DNA from: Anthopleura xanthogrammica
Lineage: Eukaryota > Cnidaria > Anthozoa > Actiniaria > Actiniidae
Assembly: GCA_964019055.1 (NCBI GenBank)
Contig: CAXHSA010000008.1
Location: forward strand, 1-64,000
DNA length: 64,000 bases
Reading direction: 5' to 3'
Shown here: piece after piece, positions 23,354-36,848 of the stretch
How positions within the stretch are numbered: position 1 is the first letter of the stretch
How the letters are laid out: each line of letters starts with the position of its first letter
Notes under the pieces: generated by a model
Databases searched by the model: none
The model's input: only the letters and a program-made list of their open reading frames with translations
Told to the model about the DNA's origin: nothing
Program-made: the position numbers and the translations under genes

Positions 23354-26316
23354 ACACCACGTTTTCACTGCTCAACGCAAGTTTTGGACGAGAAAAGCAC
23401 ATTTTAGGTGTCCAAAACACTGTTTTGCTGGAAAAAAAAGCTTTTTAGCCCAAAAAACTGAAAAATGGCCATTTTGGCTCTCAAAACCAGGTTTTTCGCT
23501 GACGGCGTGACCTGTTGGCTGAAACCCCCACTTTTTGCTCATGAAAATACCTCTTGAGATAAAAACACGACTTTTTGGCGAAAAAAAATGGGGTTTTGGC
23601 TGAGTAAAGGTGCTTTTTGGTCCAAACAACTGTTTTTTGCTGAGAAAATTTGAAATTTGCTGAGAATTTTCTTTTGCTCAAAACACCACGTTTTCACTGC
23701 TAAACGCAAGTTTTGGACGAGAAAAGCACATTTTAGGTGTCCAAAACACTGTTTTGCTGGAAAAAAAAGCTTTTTAGCCCAAAAAACTGAAAAATGGCCA
23801 TTTTGGCTCTCAAAACCAGGTTTTTCGCTGACGGCGTGACCTGTTGGCTGAAACCCCCACTTTTTGCTCATGAAAATACCTCTTGAGATAAAAACACGAC
23901 TTTTTGGCGAAAAAAAATGAGGTTTTGGCTGAGTAAAGGTGCTTTTTGGTCCAAAAAACTGTTTTTTGCTGAGAAAATTTGAAATTTGCTGAGAATTTTC
24001 TTTTGCTCAAAACACCACGTTTTCACTGCTAAACGCAAGTTTTGGACGAGAAAAGCACATTTTAGGTGTCCAAAACACTGTTTTGCTGGAAAAAAAAGCT
24101 TTTTAGCCCAAAAAACTGAAAAATGGCTATTTTGGCTCTCAAAACCAGGTTTTTCGCTGACGGCGTGACCTGTTGGCTGAAACCCCCACTTTTTGCTCAT
24201 GAAAATACCTCTTGAGATAAAAACACGACTTTTTGGCGAAAAAAAATGGGGTTTTGGCTGAGTAAAGGTGCTTTTTGGTCCAAAAAACTGTTTTTTGCTG
24301 AGAAAATTTGAAATTTGCTGAGAATTTTCTTTTGCTCAAAACACCACGTTTTCACTGCTCAACGCAAGTTTTGGACGAGAAAAGCACATTTTAGGTGTCC
24401 AAAACACTGTTTCGCTGGAAAAAAAAAGCTTTTTAGCCCAAAAAACTGAAAAATGGCCATTTTGGCTCTCAAAACCAGGTTTTTCGCTGACGGCGTGACC
24501 TGTTGGCTGAAACCCCCACTTTTTGCTCATGAAAATACCTCTTGAGATAAAAACACGACTTTTTGGCGAAAAAAAATGGGGTTTTGGCTGAGTAAAGGTG
24601 CTTTTTGGTCCAAAAAACTGTTTTTTGCTGAGAAAATTTGAAATTTGCTGAGAATTTTCTTTTGCTCAAAACACCACGTTTTCACTGCTAAACGCAAGTT
24701 TTGGACGAGAAAAGCACATTTTAGGTGTCCAAAACACTGTTTTGCTGGAAAAAAAAGCTTTTTAGCCCAAAAAACTGAAAAATGGCCATTTTGGCTCTCA
24801 AAACCAGGTTTTTCGCTGACGGCGTGACCTGTTGGCTGAAACCCCCACTTTTTGCTCATGAAAATACCTCTTGAGATAAAAACACGACTTTTTGGCGAAA
24901 AAAAAATGGGGTTTTGGCTGAGTAAAGGTGCTTTTTGGTCCAAACAACTGTTTTTTGCTGAGAAAATTTGAAATTTGCTGAGAATTTTCTTTTGCTCAAA
25001 ACACCACGTTTTCACTGCTAAACGCAAGTTTTGGACGAGAAAAGCACATTTTAGGTGTCCAAAACACTGTTTTGCTGGAAAAAAAAGCTTTTTAGCCCAA
25101 AAAACTGAAAAATGGCCATTTTGGCTCTCAAAACCAGGTTTTTCGCTGACGGCGTGACCTGTTGGCTGAAACCCCCACTTTTTGCTCATGAAAATACCTC
25201 TTGAGATAAAAACACGACTTTTTGGCGAAAAAAAATGAGGTTTTGGCTGAGTAAAGGTGCTTTTTGGTCCAAAAAACTGTTTTTTGCTGAGAAAATTTGA
25301 AATTTGCTGAGAATTTTCTTTTGCTCAAAACACCACGTTTTCACTGCTAAACGCAAGTTTTGGACGAGAAAAGCACATTTTAGGTGTCCAAAACACTGTT
25401 TTGCTGGAAAAAAAAGCTTTTTAGCCCAAAAAACTGAAAAATGGCTATTTTGGCTCTCAAAACCAGGTTTTTCGCTGACGGCGTGACCTGTTGGCTGAAA
25501 CCCCCACTTTTTGCTCATGAAAATACCTCTTGAGATAAAAACACGACTTTTTGGCGAAAAAAAATGGGGTTTTGGCTGAGTAAAGGTGCTTTTTGGTCCA
25601 AACAACTGTTTTTTGCTGAGAAAATTTGAAATTTGCTGAGAATTTTCTTTTGCTCAAAACACCACGTTTTCACTGCTAAACGCAAGTTTTGGACGAGAAA
25701 AGCACATTTTAGGTGTCCAAAACACTGTTTTGCTGGAAAAAAAAGCTTTTTAGCCCAAAAAACTGAAAAATGGCCATTTTGGCTCTCAAAACCAGGTTTT
25801 TCGCTGACGGCGTGACCTGTTGGCTGAAACCCCCACTTTTTGCTCATGAAAATACCTCTTGAGATAAAAACACGACTTTTTGGCGAAAAAAAATGAGGTT
25901 TTGGCTGAGTAAAGGTGCTTTTTGGTCCAAAAAACTGTTTTTTGCTGAGAAAATTTGAAATTTGCTGAGAATTTTCTTTTGCTCAAAACACCACGTTTTC
26001 ACTGCTAAACGCAAGTTTTGGACGAGAAAAGCACATTTTAGGTGTCCAAAACACTGTTTTGCTGGAAAAAAAAGCTTTTTAGCCCAAAAAACTGAAAAAT
26101 GGCCATTTTGGCTCTCAAAACCAGGTTTTTCGCTGACGGCGTGACCTGTTGGCTGAAACCCCCACTTTTTGCTCATGAAAATACCTCTTGAGATAAAAAC
26201 ACGACTTTTTGGTGAAAAAAAATGGGGTTTTGGCTGAGTAAAGGTGCTTTTTGGTCCAAAAAACTGTTTTTTGCTGAGAAAATTTGAAATTTGCTGAGAA
26301 TTTTCTTTTGCTCAAA
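23354..26316. repeat. Nested two- and four-monomer duplications marked by A274C, G238A and C117T
   Basis: Three private variants recur together. A-to-C near monomer 274 is at 23627, 24945 and 25603. G-to-A at monomer 238 is at 23920, 25238 and 25896. C-to-T at monomer 117 is at 24128 and 25446. The first and second sets are all 1318 bp apart (four monomers, two of them 330 bp), and the second and third are 658 bp apart (two monomers). This supports a four-monomer duplication followed or preceded by a dimer duplication that lacks the C117T change. Confidence 0.9.
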
Positions 26317-29300
26317 ACACCACGTTTTCACTGCTCAACGCAAGTTTTGGACGAGAAAAGCACATTTTAGGTGTCCAAAACACTGTTTTGCTGGAAAAAA
26401 AAGCTTTTTAGCCCAAAAAACTGAAAAATGGCCATTTTGGCTCTCAAAACCAGGTTTTTCGCTGACGGCGTGACCTGTTGGCTGAAACCCCCACTTTTTG
26501 CTCATGAAAATACCTCTTGAGATAAAAACACGACTTTTTGGCGAAAAAAAATGGGGTTTTGGCTGAGTAAAGGTGCTTTTTGGTCCAAAAAACTGTTTTT
26601 TGCTGAGAAAATTTGAAATTTGCTGAGAATTTTCTTTTGCTCAAAACACCACGTTTTCACTGCTCAACGCAAGTTTTGGACGAGAAAAGCACATTTTAGG
26701 TGTCCAAAACACTGTTTTGCTGGAAAAAAAAAGCTTTTTAGCCCAAAAAACTGAAAAATGGCCATTTTGGCTCTCAAAACCAGGTTTTTCGCTGACGGCG
26801 TGACCTGTTGGCTGAAACCCCCACTTTTTGCTCATGAAAATACCTCTTGAGATAAAAACACGACTTTTTGGCGAAAAAAAATGGGGTTTTGGCTGAGTAA
26901 AGGTGCTTTTTGGTCCAAAAAACTGTTTTTTGTTGAGAAAATTTGAAATTTGCTGAGAATTTTCTTTTGCTCAAAACACCACGTTTTCACTGCTCAACGC
27001 AAGTTTTGGACGAGAAAAGCACATTTTAGGTGTCCAAAACACTGTTTTGCTGGAAAAAAAAGCTTTTTAGCCCAAAAAACTGAAAAATGGCCATTTTGGC
27101 TCTCAAAACCAGGTTTTTCGCTGACGGCGTGACCTGTTGGCTGAAACCCCCACTTTTTGCTCATGAAAATACCTCTTGAGATAAAAACACGACTTTTTGG
27201 CGAAAAAAAATGGGGTTTTGGCTGAGTAAAGGTGCTTTTTGGTCCAAAAAACTGTTTTTTGCTGAGAAAATTTGAAATTTGCTGAGAATTTTCTTTCGCT
27301 CAAAACACCACGTTTTCACTGCTCAACGCAAGTTTTGGACGAGAAAAGCACATTTTAGGTGTCCAAAACACTGTTTTGCTGGAAAAAAAAGCTTTTTAGC
27401 CCAAAAAACTGAAAAATGGCCATTTTGGCTCTCAAAACCAGGTTTTTCGCTGACGGCGTGACCTGTTGGCTGAAACCCCCACTTTTTGCTCATGAAAATA
27501 CCTCTTGAGATAAAAACACGACTTTTTGGCGAAAAAAAATGGGGTTTTGGCTGAGTAAAGGTGCTTTTTGGTCCAAAAAACTGTTTTTTGCTGAGAAAAT
27601 TTGAAATTTGCTGAGAATTTTCTTTTGCTCAAAACACCACGTTTTCACTGCTCAACGCAAGTTTTGGACGAGAAAAGCACATTTTAGGTGTCCAAAACAC
27701 TGTTTTGCTGGAAAAAAAAGCTTTTTAGCCCAAAAAACTGAAAAATGGCCATTTTGGCTCTCAAAACCAGGTTTTTCGCTGACGGCGTGACCTGTTGGCT
27801 GAAACCCCCACTTTTTGCTCATGAAAATACCTCTTGAGATAAAAACACGACTTTTTGGCGAAAAAAAATGGGGTTTTGGCTGAGTAAAGGTGCTTTTTGG
27901 TCCAAAAAACTGTTTTTTGCTGAGAAAATTTGAAATTTGCTGAGAATTTTCTTTTGCTCAAAACACCACGTTTTCACTGCTCAACGCAAGTTTTGGACGA
28001 GAAAAGCACATTTTAGGTGTCCAAAACACTGTTTTGCTGGAAAAAAAAGCTTTTTAGCCCAAAAAACTGAAAAATGGCCATTTTGGCTCTCAAAACCAGG
28101 TTTTTCGCTGACGGCGTGACCTGTTGGCTGAAACCCCCACTTTTTGCTCATGAAAATACCTCTTGAGATAAAAACACGACTTTTTGGCGAAAAAAAATGG
28201 GGTTTTGGCTGAGTAAAGGTGCTTTTTGGTCCAAAAAACTGTTTTTTGCTGAGAAAATTTGAAATTTGCTGAGAATTTTCTTTTGCTCAAAACACCACGT
28301 TTTCACTGCTCAACGCAAGTTTTGGACGAGAAAAGCACATTTTAGGTGTCCAAAACACTGTTTTGCTGGGAAAAAAAGCTTTTTAGCCCAAAAAACTGAA
28401 AAATGGCCATTTTGGCTCTCAAAACCAGGTTTTTCGCTGACGGCGTGACCTGTTGGCTGAAACCCCCACTTTTTGCTCATGAAAATACCTCTTGAGATAA
28501 AAACACGACTTTTTGGCGAAAAAAAATGGGGTTTTGGCTGAGTAAAGGTGCTTTTTGGTCCAAAAAACTGTTTTTTGCTGAGAAAATTTGAAATTTGCTG
28601 AGAATTTTCTTTTGCTCAAAACACCACGTTTTCACTGCTCAACGCAAGTTTTGGACGAGAAAAGCACATTTTAGGTGTCCAAAACACTGTTTTGCTGGAA
28701 AAAAAAGCTTTTTAGCCCAAAAAACTGAAAAATGGCCATTTTGGCTCTCAAAACCAGGTTTTTCGCTGACGGCGTGACCTGTTGGCTGAAACCCCCACTT
28801 TTTGCTCATGAAAATACCTCTTGAGATAAAAACACGACTTTTTGGCGAAAAAAAATGGGGTTTTGGCTGAGTAAAGGTGCTTTTTGGTCCAAAAAACTGT
28901 TTTTTGCTGAGAAAATTTGAAATTTGCTGAGAATTTTCTTTTGCTCAAAACACCACGTTTTCACTGCTCAACGCAAGTTTTGGACGAGAAAAGCACATTT
29001 TAGGTGTCCAAAACACTGTTTTGCTGGAAAAAAAAGCTTTTTAGCCCAAAAAACTGAAAAATGGCCATTTTGGCTCTCAAAACCAGGTTTTTCGCTGACG
29101 GCGTGACCTGTTGGCTGAAACCCCCACTTTTTGCTCATGAAAATACCTCTTGAGATAAAAACACGACTTTTTGGCGAAAAAAAATGGGGTTTTGGCTGAG
29201 TAAAGGTGCTTTTTGGTCCAAAAAACTGTTTTTTGCTGAGAAAATTTGAAATTTGCTGAGAATTTTCTTTTGCTCAAAACACCACGTTTTCACTGCTCAA

Positions 29301-29936
29301 CGCAAGTTTTGGACGAGAAAAGCACATTTTAGGTGTCCAAAACACTGTTTTGCTGGAAAAAAAAGCTTTTTAGCCCAAAAAACTGAAAAATGGCCATTTT
29401 GGCTCTCAAAACCAGGTTTTTCGCTGACGGCGTGACCTGTTGGCTGAAACCCCCACTTTTTGCTCATGAAAATACCTCTTGAGATAAAAACACGACTTTT
29501 TGGCGAAAAAAAATGGGGTTTTGGCTGAGTAAAGGTGCTTTTTGGTCCAAAAAACTGTTTTTTGCTGAGAAAATTTGAAATTTGCTGAGAATTTTCTTTT
29601 GCTCAAAACACCACGTTTTCACTGCTCAACGCAAGTTTTGGACGAGAAAAGCACATTTTAGGTGTCCAAAACACTGTTTTGCTGGAAAAAAAAGCTTTTT
29701 AGCCCAAAAAACTGAAAAATGGCCATTTTGGCTCTCAAAACCAGGTTTTTCGCTGACGGCGTGACCTGTTGGCTGAAACCCCCACTTTTTGCTCATGAAA
29801 ATACCTCTTGAGATAAAAACACGACTTTTTGGCGAAAAAAAATGGGGTTTTGGCTGAGTAAAGGTGCTTTTTGGTCCAAAAAACTGTTTTTTGCTGAGAA
29901 AATTTGAAATTTGCTGAGAATTTTCTTTTGCTCAAA
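26317..29936. repeat. Homogeneous run of 11 B-C20 monomers
   Basis: Eleven consecutive copies carry C at monomer 20, the longest such run in the window. Few private changes are present: a ninth A in the first tract near 26727, C-to-T at about 26933, T-to-C at 27297 and A-to-G near 28370. Uniformity suggests local expansion from one C20 copy, in contrast to the mixed arrangement on either side. Confidence 0.85.
27634..27962. repeat. Reference monomer, subfamily B with C at position 20 (B-C20)
   Basis: Canonical example of the C20 version of subfamily B inside a homogeneous run. It differs from B-A20 at one base, monomer 20 (CACTGCTC instead of CACTGCTA). On the complement this creates TGA, which truncates the minus-strand frame seen in A20 copies. 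Confidence 0.9.
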
Positions 29937-32900
29937 ACACCACGTTTTCACTGCTAAACGCAAGTTTTGGACGAGAAAAGCACATTTTAGGTGTCCAAAA
30001 CACTGTTTTGCTGGAAAAAAAAAGCTTTTTAGCCCAAAAAACTGAAAAATGGCCATTTTGGCTCTCAAAACCAGGTTTTTCGCTGACGGCGTGACCTGTT
30101 GGCTGAAACCCCCACTTTTTGCTCATGAAAATACCTCTTGAGATAAAAACACGACTTTTTGGCGAAAAAAAATGGGGTTTTGGCTGAGTAAAGGTGCTTT
30201 TTGGTCCAAAAAACTGTTTTTTGCTGAGATAATTTGAAATTTGCTGAGAATTTTCTTTTGCTCAAAACACCACGTTTTCACTGCTCAACGCAAGTTTTGG
30301 ACGAGAAAAGCACATTTTAGGTGTCCAAAACACTGTTTTGCTGGAAAAAAAAGCTTTTTAGCCCAAAAAACTGAAAAATGGCCATTTTGGCTCTCAAAAC
30401 CAGGTTTTTCGCTGACGGCGTGACCTGTTGGCTGAAACCCCCACTTTTTGCTCATGAAAATACCTCTTGAGATAAAAACACGACTTTTTGGCGAAAAAAA
30501 ATGGGGTTTTGGCTGAGTAAAGGTGCTTTTTGGTCCAAAAAGCTGTTTTTTGCTGAGAAAATTTGAAATTTGCTGAGAATTTTCTTTTGCTCAAAACACC
30601 ACGTTTTCACTGCTCAACGCAAGTTTTGGACGAGAAAAGCACATTTTAGGTGTCCAAAACACTGTTTTGCTGGAAAAAAAAGCTTTTTAGCCCAAAAAAC
30701 TGAAAAATGGCCATTTTGGCTCTCAAAACCAGGTTTTTCGCTGACGGCGTGACCTGTTGGCTGAAACCCCCACTTTTTGCTCATGAAAATACCTCTTGAG
30801 ATAAAAACACGACTTTTTGGCGAAAAAAAATGGGGTTTTGGCTGAGTAAAGGTGCTTTTTGGTCCAAAAAACTGTTTTTTGCTGAGAAAATTTGAAATTT
30901 GCTGAGAATTTTCTTTTGCTCAAAACACCACGTTTTCACTGCTCAACGCAAGTTTTGGACGAGAAAAGCACATTTTAGGTGTCCAAAACACTGTTTTGCT
31001 GGAAAAAAAAGCTTTTTAGCCCAAAAAACTGAAAAATGGCCATTTTGGCTCTCAAAACCAGGTTTTTCGCTGACGGCGTGACCTGTTGGCTGAAACCCCC
31101 ACTTTTTGCTCATGAAAATACCTCTTGAGATAAAAACACGACTTTTTGGCGAAAAAAAATGGGGTTTTGGCTGAGTAAAGGTGCTTTTTGGTCCAAAAAA
31201 CTGTTTTTTGCTGAGAAAATTTGAAATTTGCTGAGAATTTTGTTTTGCTCAAAACACCACGTTTTCACTGCTAAACGCAAGTTTTGGACGAGAAAAGCAC
31301 ATTTTAGGTGTCCAAAACACTGTTTTGCTGGGAAAAAAAGCATTTTAGCCCAAAAAACTGAAAAATGGCCATTTTGGCTCTCAAAACCAGGTTTTTCGCT
31401 GACGGCGTGACCTGTTGGCTGAAACCCCCACTTTTTGCTCATGAAAATACCTCTTGAGATAAAAACACGACTTTTTGGCGAAAAAAAATGGGGTTTTGGC
31501 TGAGTAAAGGTGCTTTTTGGTCCAAAAAACTGTTTTTTGCTGAGAAAATTTGAAATTTGCTGAGAATTTTCTTTTGCTCAAAACACCACGTTTTCACTGC
31601 TCAACGCAAGTTTTGGACGAGAAAAGCACATTTTAGGTGTCCAAAACACTGTTTTGCTGGAAAAAAAAGCTTTTTAGCCCAAAAAACTGAAAAATGGCCA
31701 TTTTGGCTCTCAAAACCAGGTTTTTCGCTGACGGCGTGACCTGTTGGCTGAAACCCCCACTTTTTGCTCATGAAAATACCTCTTGAGATAAAAACACGAC
31801 TTTTTGGCGAAAAAAAATGGGGTTTTGGCTGAGTAAAGGTGCTTTTTGGTCCAAAAAACTGTTTTTTGCTGAGAAAATTTGAAATTTGCTGAGAATTTTC
31901 TTTTGCTCAAAACACCACGTTTTCACTGCTCAACGCAAGTTTTGGACGAGAAAAGCACATTTTAGGTGTCCAAAACACTGTTTTGCTGGAAAAAAAAGCT
32001 TTTTAGCCCAAAAAACTGAAAAATGGCCATTTTGGCTCTCAAAACCAGGTTTTTCGCTGACGGCGTGACCTGTTGGCTGAAACCCCCACTTTTTGCTCAT
32101 GAAAATACCTCTTGAGATAAAAACACGACTTTTTGGCGAAAAAAAATGGGGTTTTGGCTGAGTAAAGGTGCTTTTTGGTCCAAAAAACTGTTTTTTGCTG
32201 AGAAAATTTGAAATTTGCTGAGAATTTTCTTTTGCTCAAAACACCACGTTTTCACTGCTCAACGCAAGTTTTGGACGAGAAAAGCACATTTTAGGTGTCC
32301 AAAACACTGTTTTGCTGGAAAAAAAAGCTTTTTAGCCCAAAAAACTGAAAAATGGCCATTTTGGCTCTCAAAACCAGGTTTTTCGCTGACGGCGTGACCT
32401 GTTGGCTGAAACCCCCACTTTTTGCTCATGAAAATACCTCTTGAGATAAAAACACGACTTTTTGGCGAAAAAAAATGGGGTTTTGGCTGAGTAAAGGTGC
32501 TTTTTGGTCCAAAAAACTGTTTTTTGCTGAGAAAATTTGAAATTTGCTGAGAATTTTCTTTTGCTCAAAACACCACGTTTTCACTGCTCAACGCAAGTTT
32601 TGGACGAGAAAAGCACATTTTAGGTGTCCAAAACACTGTTTTGCTGGAAAAAAAAGCTTTTTAGCCCAAAAAACTGAAAAATGGCCATTTTGGCTCTCAA
32701 AACCAGGTTTTTCGCTGACGGCGTGACCTGTTGGCTGAAACCCCCACTTTTTGCTCATGAAAATACCTCTTGAGATAAAAACACGACTTTTTGGCGAAAA
32801 AAAATGGGGTTTTGGCTGAGTAAAGGTGCTTTTTGGTCCAAAAAACTGTTTTTTGCTGAGAAAATTTGAAATTTGCTGAGAATTTTCTTTTGCTCAAAAC

Positions 32901-33227
32901 ACCACGTTTTCACTGCTCAACGCAAGTTTTGGACGAGAAAAGCACATTTTAGGTGTCCAAAACACTGTTTTGCTGGAAAAAAAAGCTTTTTAGCCCAAAA
33001 AACTGAAAAATGGCCATTTTGGCTCTCAAAACCAGGTTTTTCGCTGACGGCGTGACCTGTTGGCTGAAACCCCCACTTTTTGCTCATGAAAATACCTCTT
33101 GAGATAAAAACACGACTTTTTGGCGAAAAAAAATGGGGTTTTGGCTGAGTAAAGGTGCTTTTTGGTCCAAAAAACTGTTTTTTGCTGAGAAAATTTGAAA
33201 TTTGCTGAGAATTTTCTTTTGCTCAAA

Positions 33228-36200
33228 ACACCACGTTTTCACTGCTAAACGCAAGTTTTGGACGAGAAAAGCACATTTTAGGTGTCCAAAACACTGTTTT
33301 GCTGGAAAAAAAAAGCTTTTTAGCCCAAAAAACTGAAAAATGGCCATTTTGGCTCTCAAAACCAGGTTTTTCGCTGACGGCGTGACCTGTTGGCTGAAAC
33401 CCCCACTTTTTGCTCATGAAAATACCTCTTGAGATAAAAACACGACTTTTTGGCGAAAAAAAATGGGGTTTTGGCTGAGTAAAGGTGCTTTTTGGTCCAA
33501 AAAACTGTTTTTTGCTGAGATAATTTGAAATTTGCTGAGAATTTTCTTTTGCTCAAAACACCACGTTTTCACTGCTAAACGCAAGTTTTGGACGAGAAAA
33601 GCACATTTTAGGTGTCCAAAACACTGTTTTGCTGGAAAAAAAAGCTTTTTAGCCCAAAAAACTGAAAAATGGCCATTTTGGCTCTCAAAACCAGGTTTTT
33701 CGCTGACGGCGTGACCTGTTGGCTGAAACCCCAACTTTTTGCTCATGAAAATACCTCTTGAGATAAAAACACGACTTTTTGGCGAAAAAAAATGGGGTTT
33801 TGGCTGAGTAAAGGTGCTTTTTGGTCCAAAAAACTGTTTTTTGCTGAGATAATTTGAAATTTGCTGAGAATTTTCTTTTGCTCAAAACACCACGTTTTCA
33901 CTGCTAAACGCAAGTTTTGGACGAGAAAAGCACATTTTAGGTGTCCAAAACACTGTTTTGCTGGAAAAAAAAGCTTTTTAGCCCAAAAAACTGAAAAATG
34001 GCCATTTTGGCTCTCAAAACCAGGTTTTTCGCTGACGGCGTGACCTGTTGGCTGAAACCCCCACTTTTTGCTCATGAAAATACCTCTTGAGATAAAAACA
34101 CGACTTTTTGGCGAAAAAAAATGGGGTTTTGGCTGAGTAAAGGTGCTTTTTGGTCCAAAAAACTGTTTTTTGCTGAGAAAATTTGAAATTTGCTGAGAAT
34201 TTTCTTTTGCTCAAAACACCACGTTTTCACTGCTCAACGCAAGTTTTGGACGAGAAAAGCACATTTTAGGTGTCCAAAACACTGTTTTGCTGGAAAAAAA
34301 AGCTTTTTAGCCCAAAAAACTGAAAAATGGCCATTTTGGCTCTCAAAACCAGGTTTTTCGCTGACGGCGTGACCTGTTGGCTGAAACCCCCACTTTTTGC
34401 TCATGAAAATACCTCTTGAGATAAAAACACGACTTTTTGGCGAAAAAAAATGGGGTTTTGGCTGAGTAAAGGTGCTTTTTGGTCCAAAAAACTGTTTTTT
34501 GCTGAGAAAATTTGAAATTTGCTGAGAATTTTCTTTTGCTCAAAACACCACGTTTTCACTGCTCAACGCAAGTTTTGGACGAGAAAAGCACATTTTAGGT
34601 GTCCAAAACACTGTTTTGCTGGAAAAAAAAGCTTTTTAGCCCAAAAAACTGAAAAATGGCCATTTTGGCTCTCAAAACCAGGTTTTTCGCTGACGGCGTG
34701 ACCTGTTGGCTGAAACCCCCACTTTTTGCTCATGAAAATACCTCTTGAGATAAAAACACGACTTTTTGGCGAAAAAAAATGGGGTTTTGGCTGAGTAAAG
34801 GTGCTTTTTGGTCCAAAAAACTGTTTTTTGCTGAGAAAATTTGAAATTTGCTGAGAATTTTCTTTTGCTCAAAACACCACGTTTTCACTGCTCAACGCAA
34901 GTTTTGGACGAGAAAAGCACATTTTAGGTGTCCAAAACACTGTTTTGCTGGAAAAAAAAGCTTTTTAGCCCAAAAAACTGAAAAATGGCCATTTTGGCTC
35001 TCAAAACCAGGTTTTTCGCTGACGGCGTGACCTGTTGGCTGAAACCCCCACTTTTTGCTCATGAAAATACCTCTTGAGATAAAAACACGACTTTTTGGCG
35101 AAAAAAAATGGGGTTTTGGCTGAGTAAAGGTGCTTTTTGGTCCAAAAAACTGTTTTTTGCTGAGAAAATTTGAAATTTGCTGAGAATTTTCTTTTGCTCA
35201 AAACACCACGTTTTCACTGCTCAACGCAAGTTTTGGACGAGAAAAGCACATTTTAGGTGTCCAAAACACTGTTTTGCTGGAAAAAAAAGCTTTTTAGCCC
35301 AAAAAACTGAAAAATGGCCATTTTGGCTCTCAAAACCAGGTTTTTCGCTGACGGCGTGACCTGTTGGCTGAAACCCCCACTTTTTGCTCATGAAAATACC
35401 TCTTGAGATAAAAACACGACTTTTTGGCGAAAAAAAATGGGGTTTTGGCTGAGTAAAGGTGCTTTTTGGTCCAAAAAACTGTTTTTTGCTGAGAAAATTT
35501 GAAATTTGCTGAGAATTTTCTTTTGCTCAAAACACCACGTTTTCACTGCTAAACGCAAGTTTTGGACGAGAAAAGCACATTTTAGGTGTCCAAAACACTG
35601 TTTTGCTGGAAAAAAAAAGCTTTTTAGCCCAAAAAACTGAAAAATGGCCATTTTGGCTCTCAAAACCAGGTTTTTCGCTGACGGCGTGACCTGTTGGCTG
35701 AAACCCCCACTTTTTGCTCATGAAAATACCTCTTGAGATAAAAACACGACTTTTTGGCGAAAAAAAATGGGGTTTTGGCTGAGTAAAGGTGCTTTTTGGT
35801 CCAAAAAACTGTTTTTTGCTGAGATAATTTGAAATTTGCTGAGAATTTTCTTTTGCTCAAAACACCACGTTTTCACTGCTAAACGCAAGTTTTGGACGAG
35901 AAAAGCACATTTTAGGTGTCCAAAACACTGTTTTGCTGGAAAAAAAAGCTTTTTAGCCCAAAAAACTGAAAAATGGCCATTTTGGCTCTCAAAACCAGGT
36001 TTTTCGCTGACGGCGTGACCTGTTGGCTGAAACCCCAACTTTTTGCTCATGAAAATACCTCTTGAGATAAAAACACGACTTTTTGGCGAAAAAAAATGGG
36101 GTTTTGGCTGAGTAAAGGTGCTTTTTGGTCCAAAAAACTGTTTTTTGCTGAGATAATTTGAAATTTGCTGAGAATTTTCTTTTGCTCAAAACACCACGTT

Positions 36201-36848
36201 TTCACTGCTAAACGCAAGTTTTGGACGAGAAAAGCACATTTTAGGTGTCCAAAACACTGTTTTGCTGGAAAAAAAAGCTTTTTAGCCCAAAAAACTGAAA
36301 AATGGCCATTTTGGCTCTCAAAACCAGGTTTTTCGCTGACGGCGTGACCTGTTGGCTGAAACCCCCACTTTTTGCTCATGAAAATACCTCTTGAGATAAA
36401 AACACGACTTTTTGGCGAAAAAAAATGGGGTTTTGGCTGAGTAAAGGTGCTTTTTGGTCCAAAAAACTGTTTTTTGCTGAGAAAATTTGAAATTTGCTGA
36501 GAATTTTCTTTTGCTCAAAACACCACGTTTTCACTGCTCAACGCAAGTTTTGGACGAGAAAAGCACATTTTAGGTGTCCAAAACACTGTTTTGCTGGAAA
36601 AAAAAGCTTTTTAGCCCAAAAAACTGAAAAATGGCCATTTTGGCTCTCAAAACCAGGTTTTTCGCTGACGGCGTGACCTGTTGGCTGAAACCCCCACTTT
36701 TTGCTCATGAAAATACCTCTTGAGATAAAAACACGACTTTTTGGCGAAAAAAAATGGGGTTTTGGCTGAGTAAAGGTGCTTTTTGGTCCAAAAAACTGTT
36801 TTTTGCTGAGAAAATTTGAAATTTGCTGAGAATTTTCTTTTGCTCAAA
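33228..36848. repeat. Seven-monomer (2304-bp) segmental duplication
   Basis: The first copy starts at 33228 and the second at 35532. Both begin with a 330-bp A20 monomer having nine A in the first tract and A-to-T at monomer 293, then two A20 monomers, then C20. Matching private changes are exactly 2304 bp apart: 33521 and 35825, 33850 and 36154 (A293T), and C-to-A at 33733 and 36037. The pattern at position 20 agrees for the first four monomers and breaks at the fifth, so the second copy is recognisable to about 36848. The starting monomer also occurs at 29937, 3291 bp (ten monomers) upstream. Confidence 0.9.
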
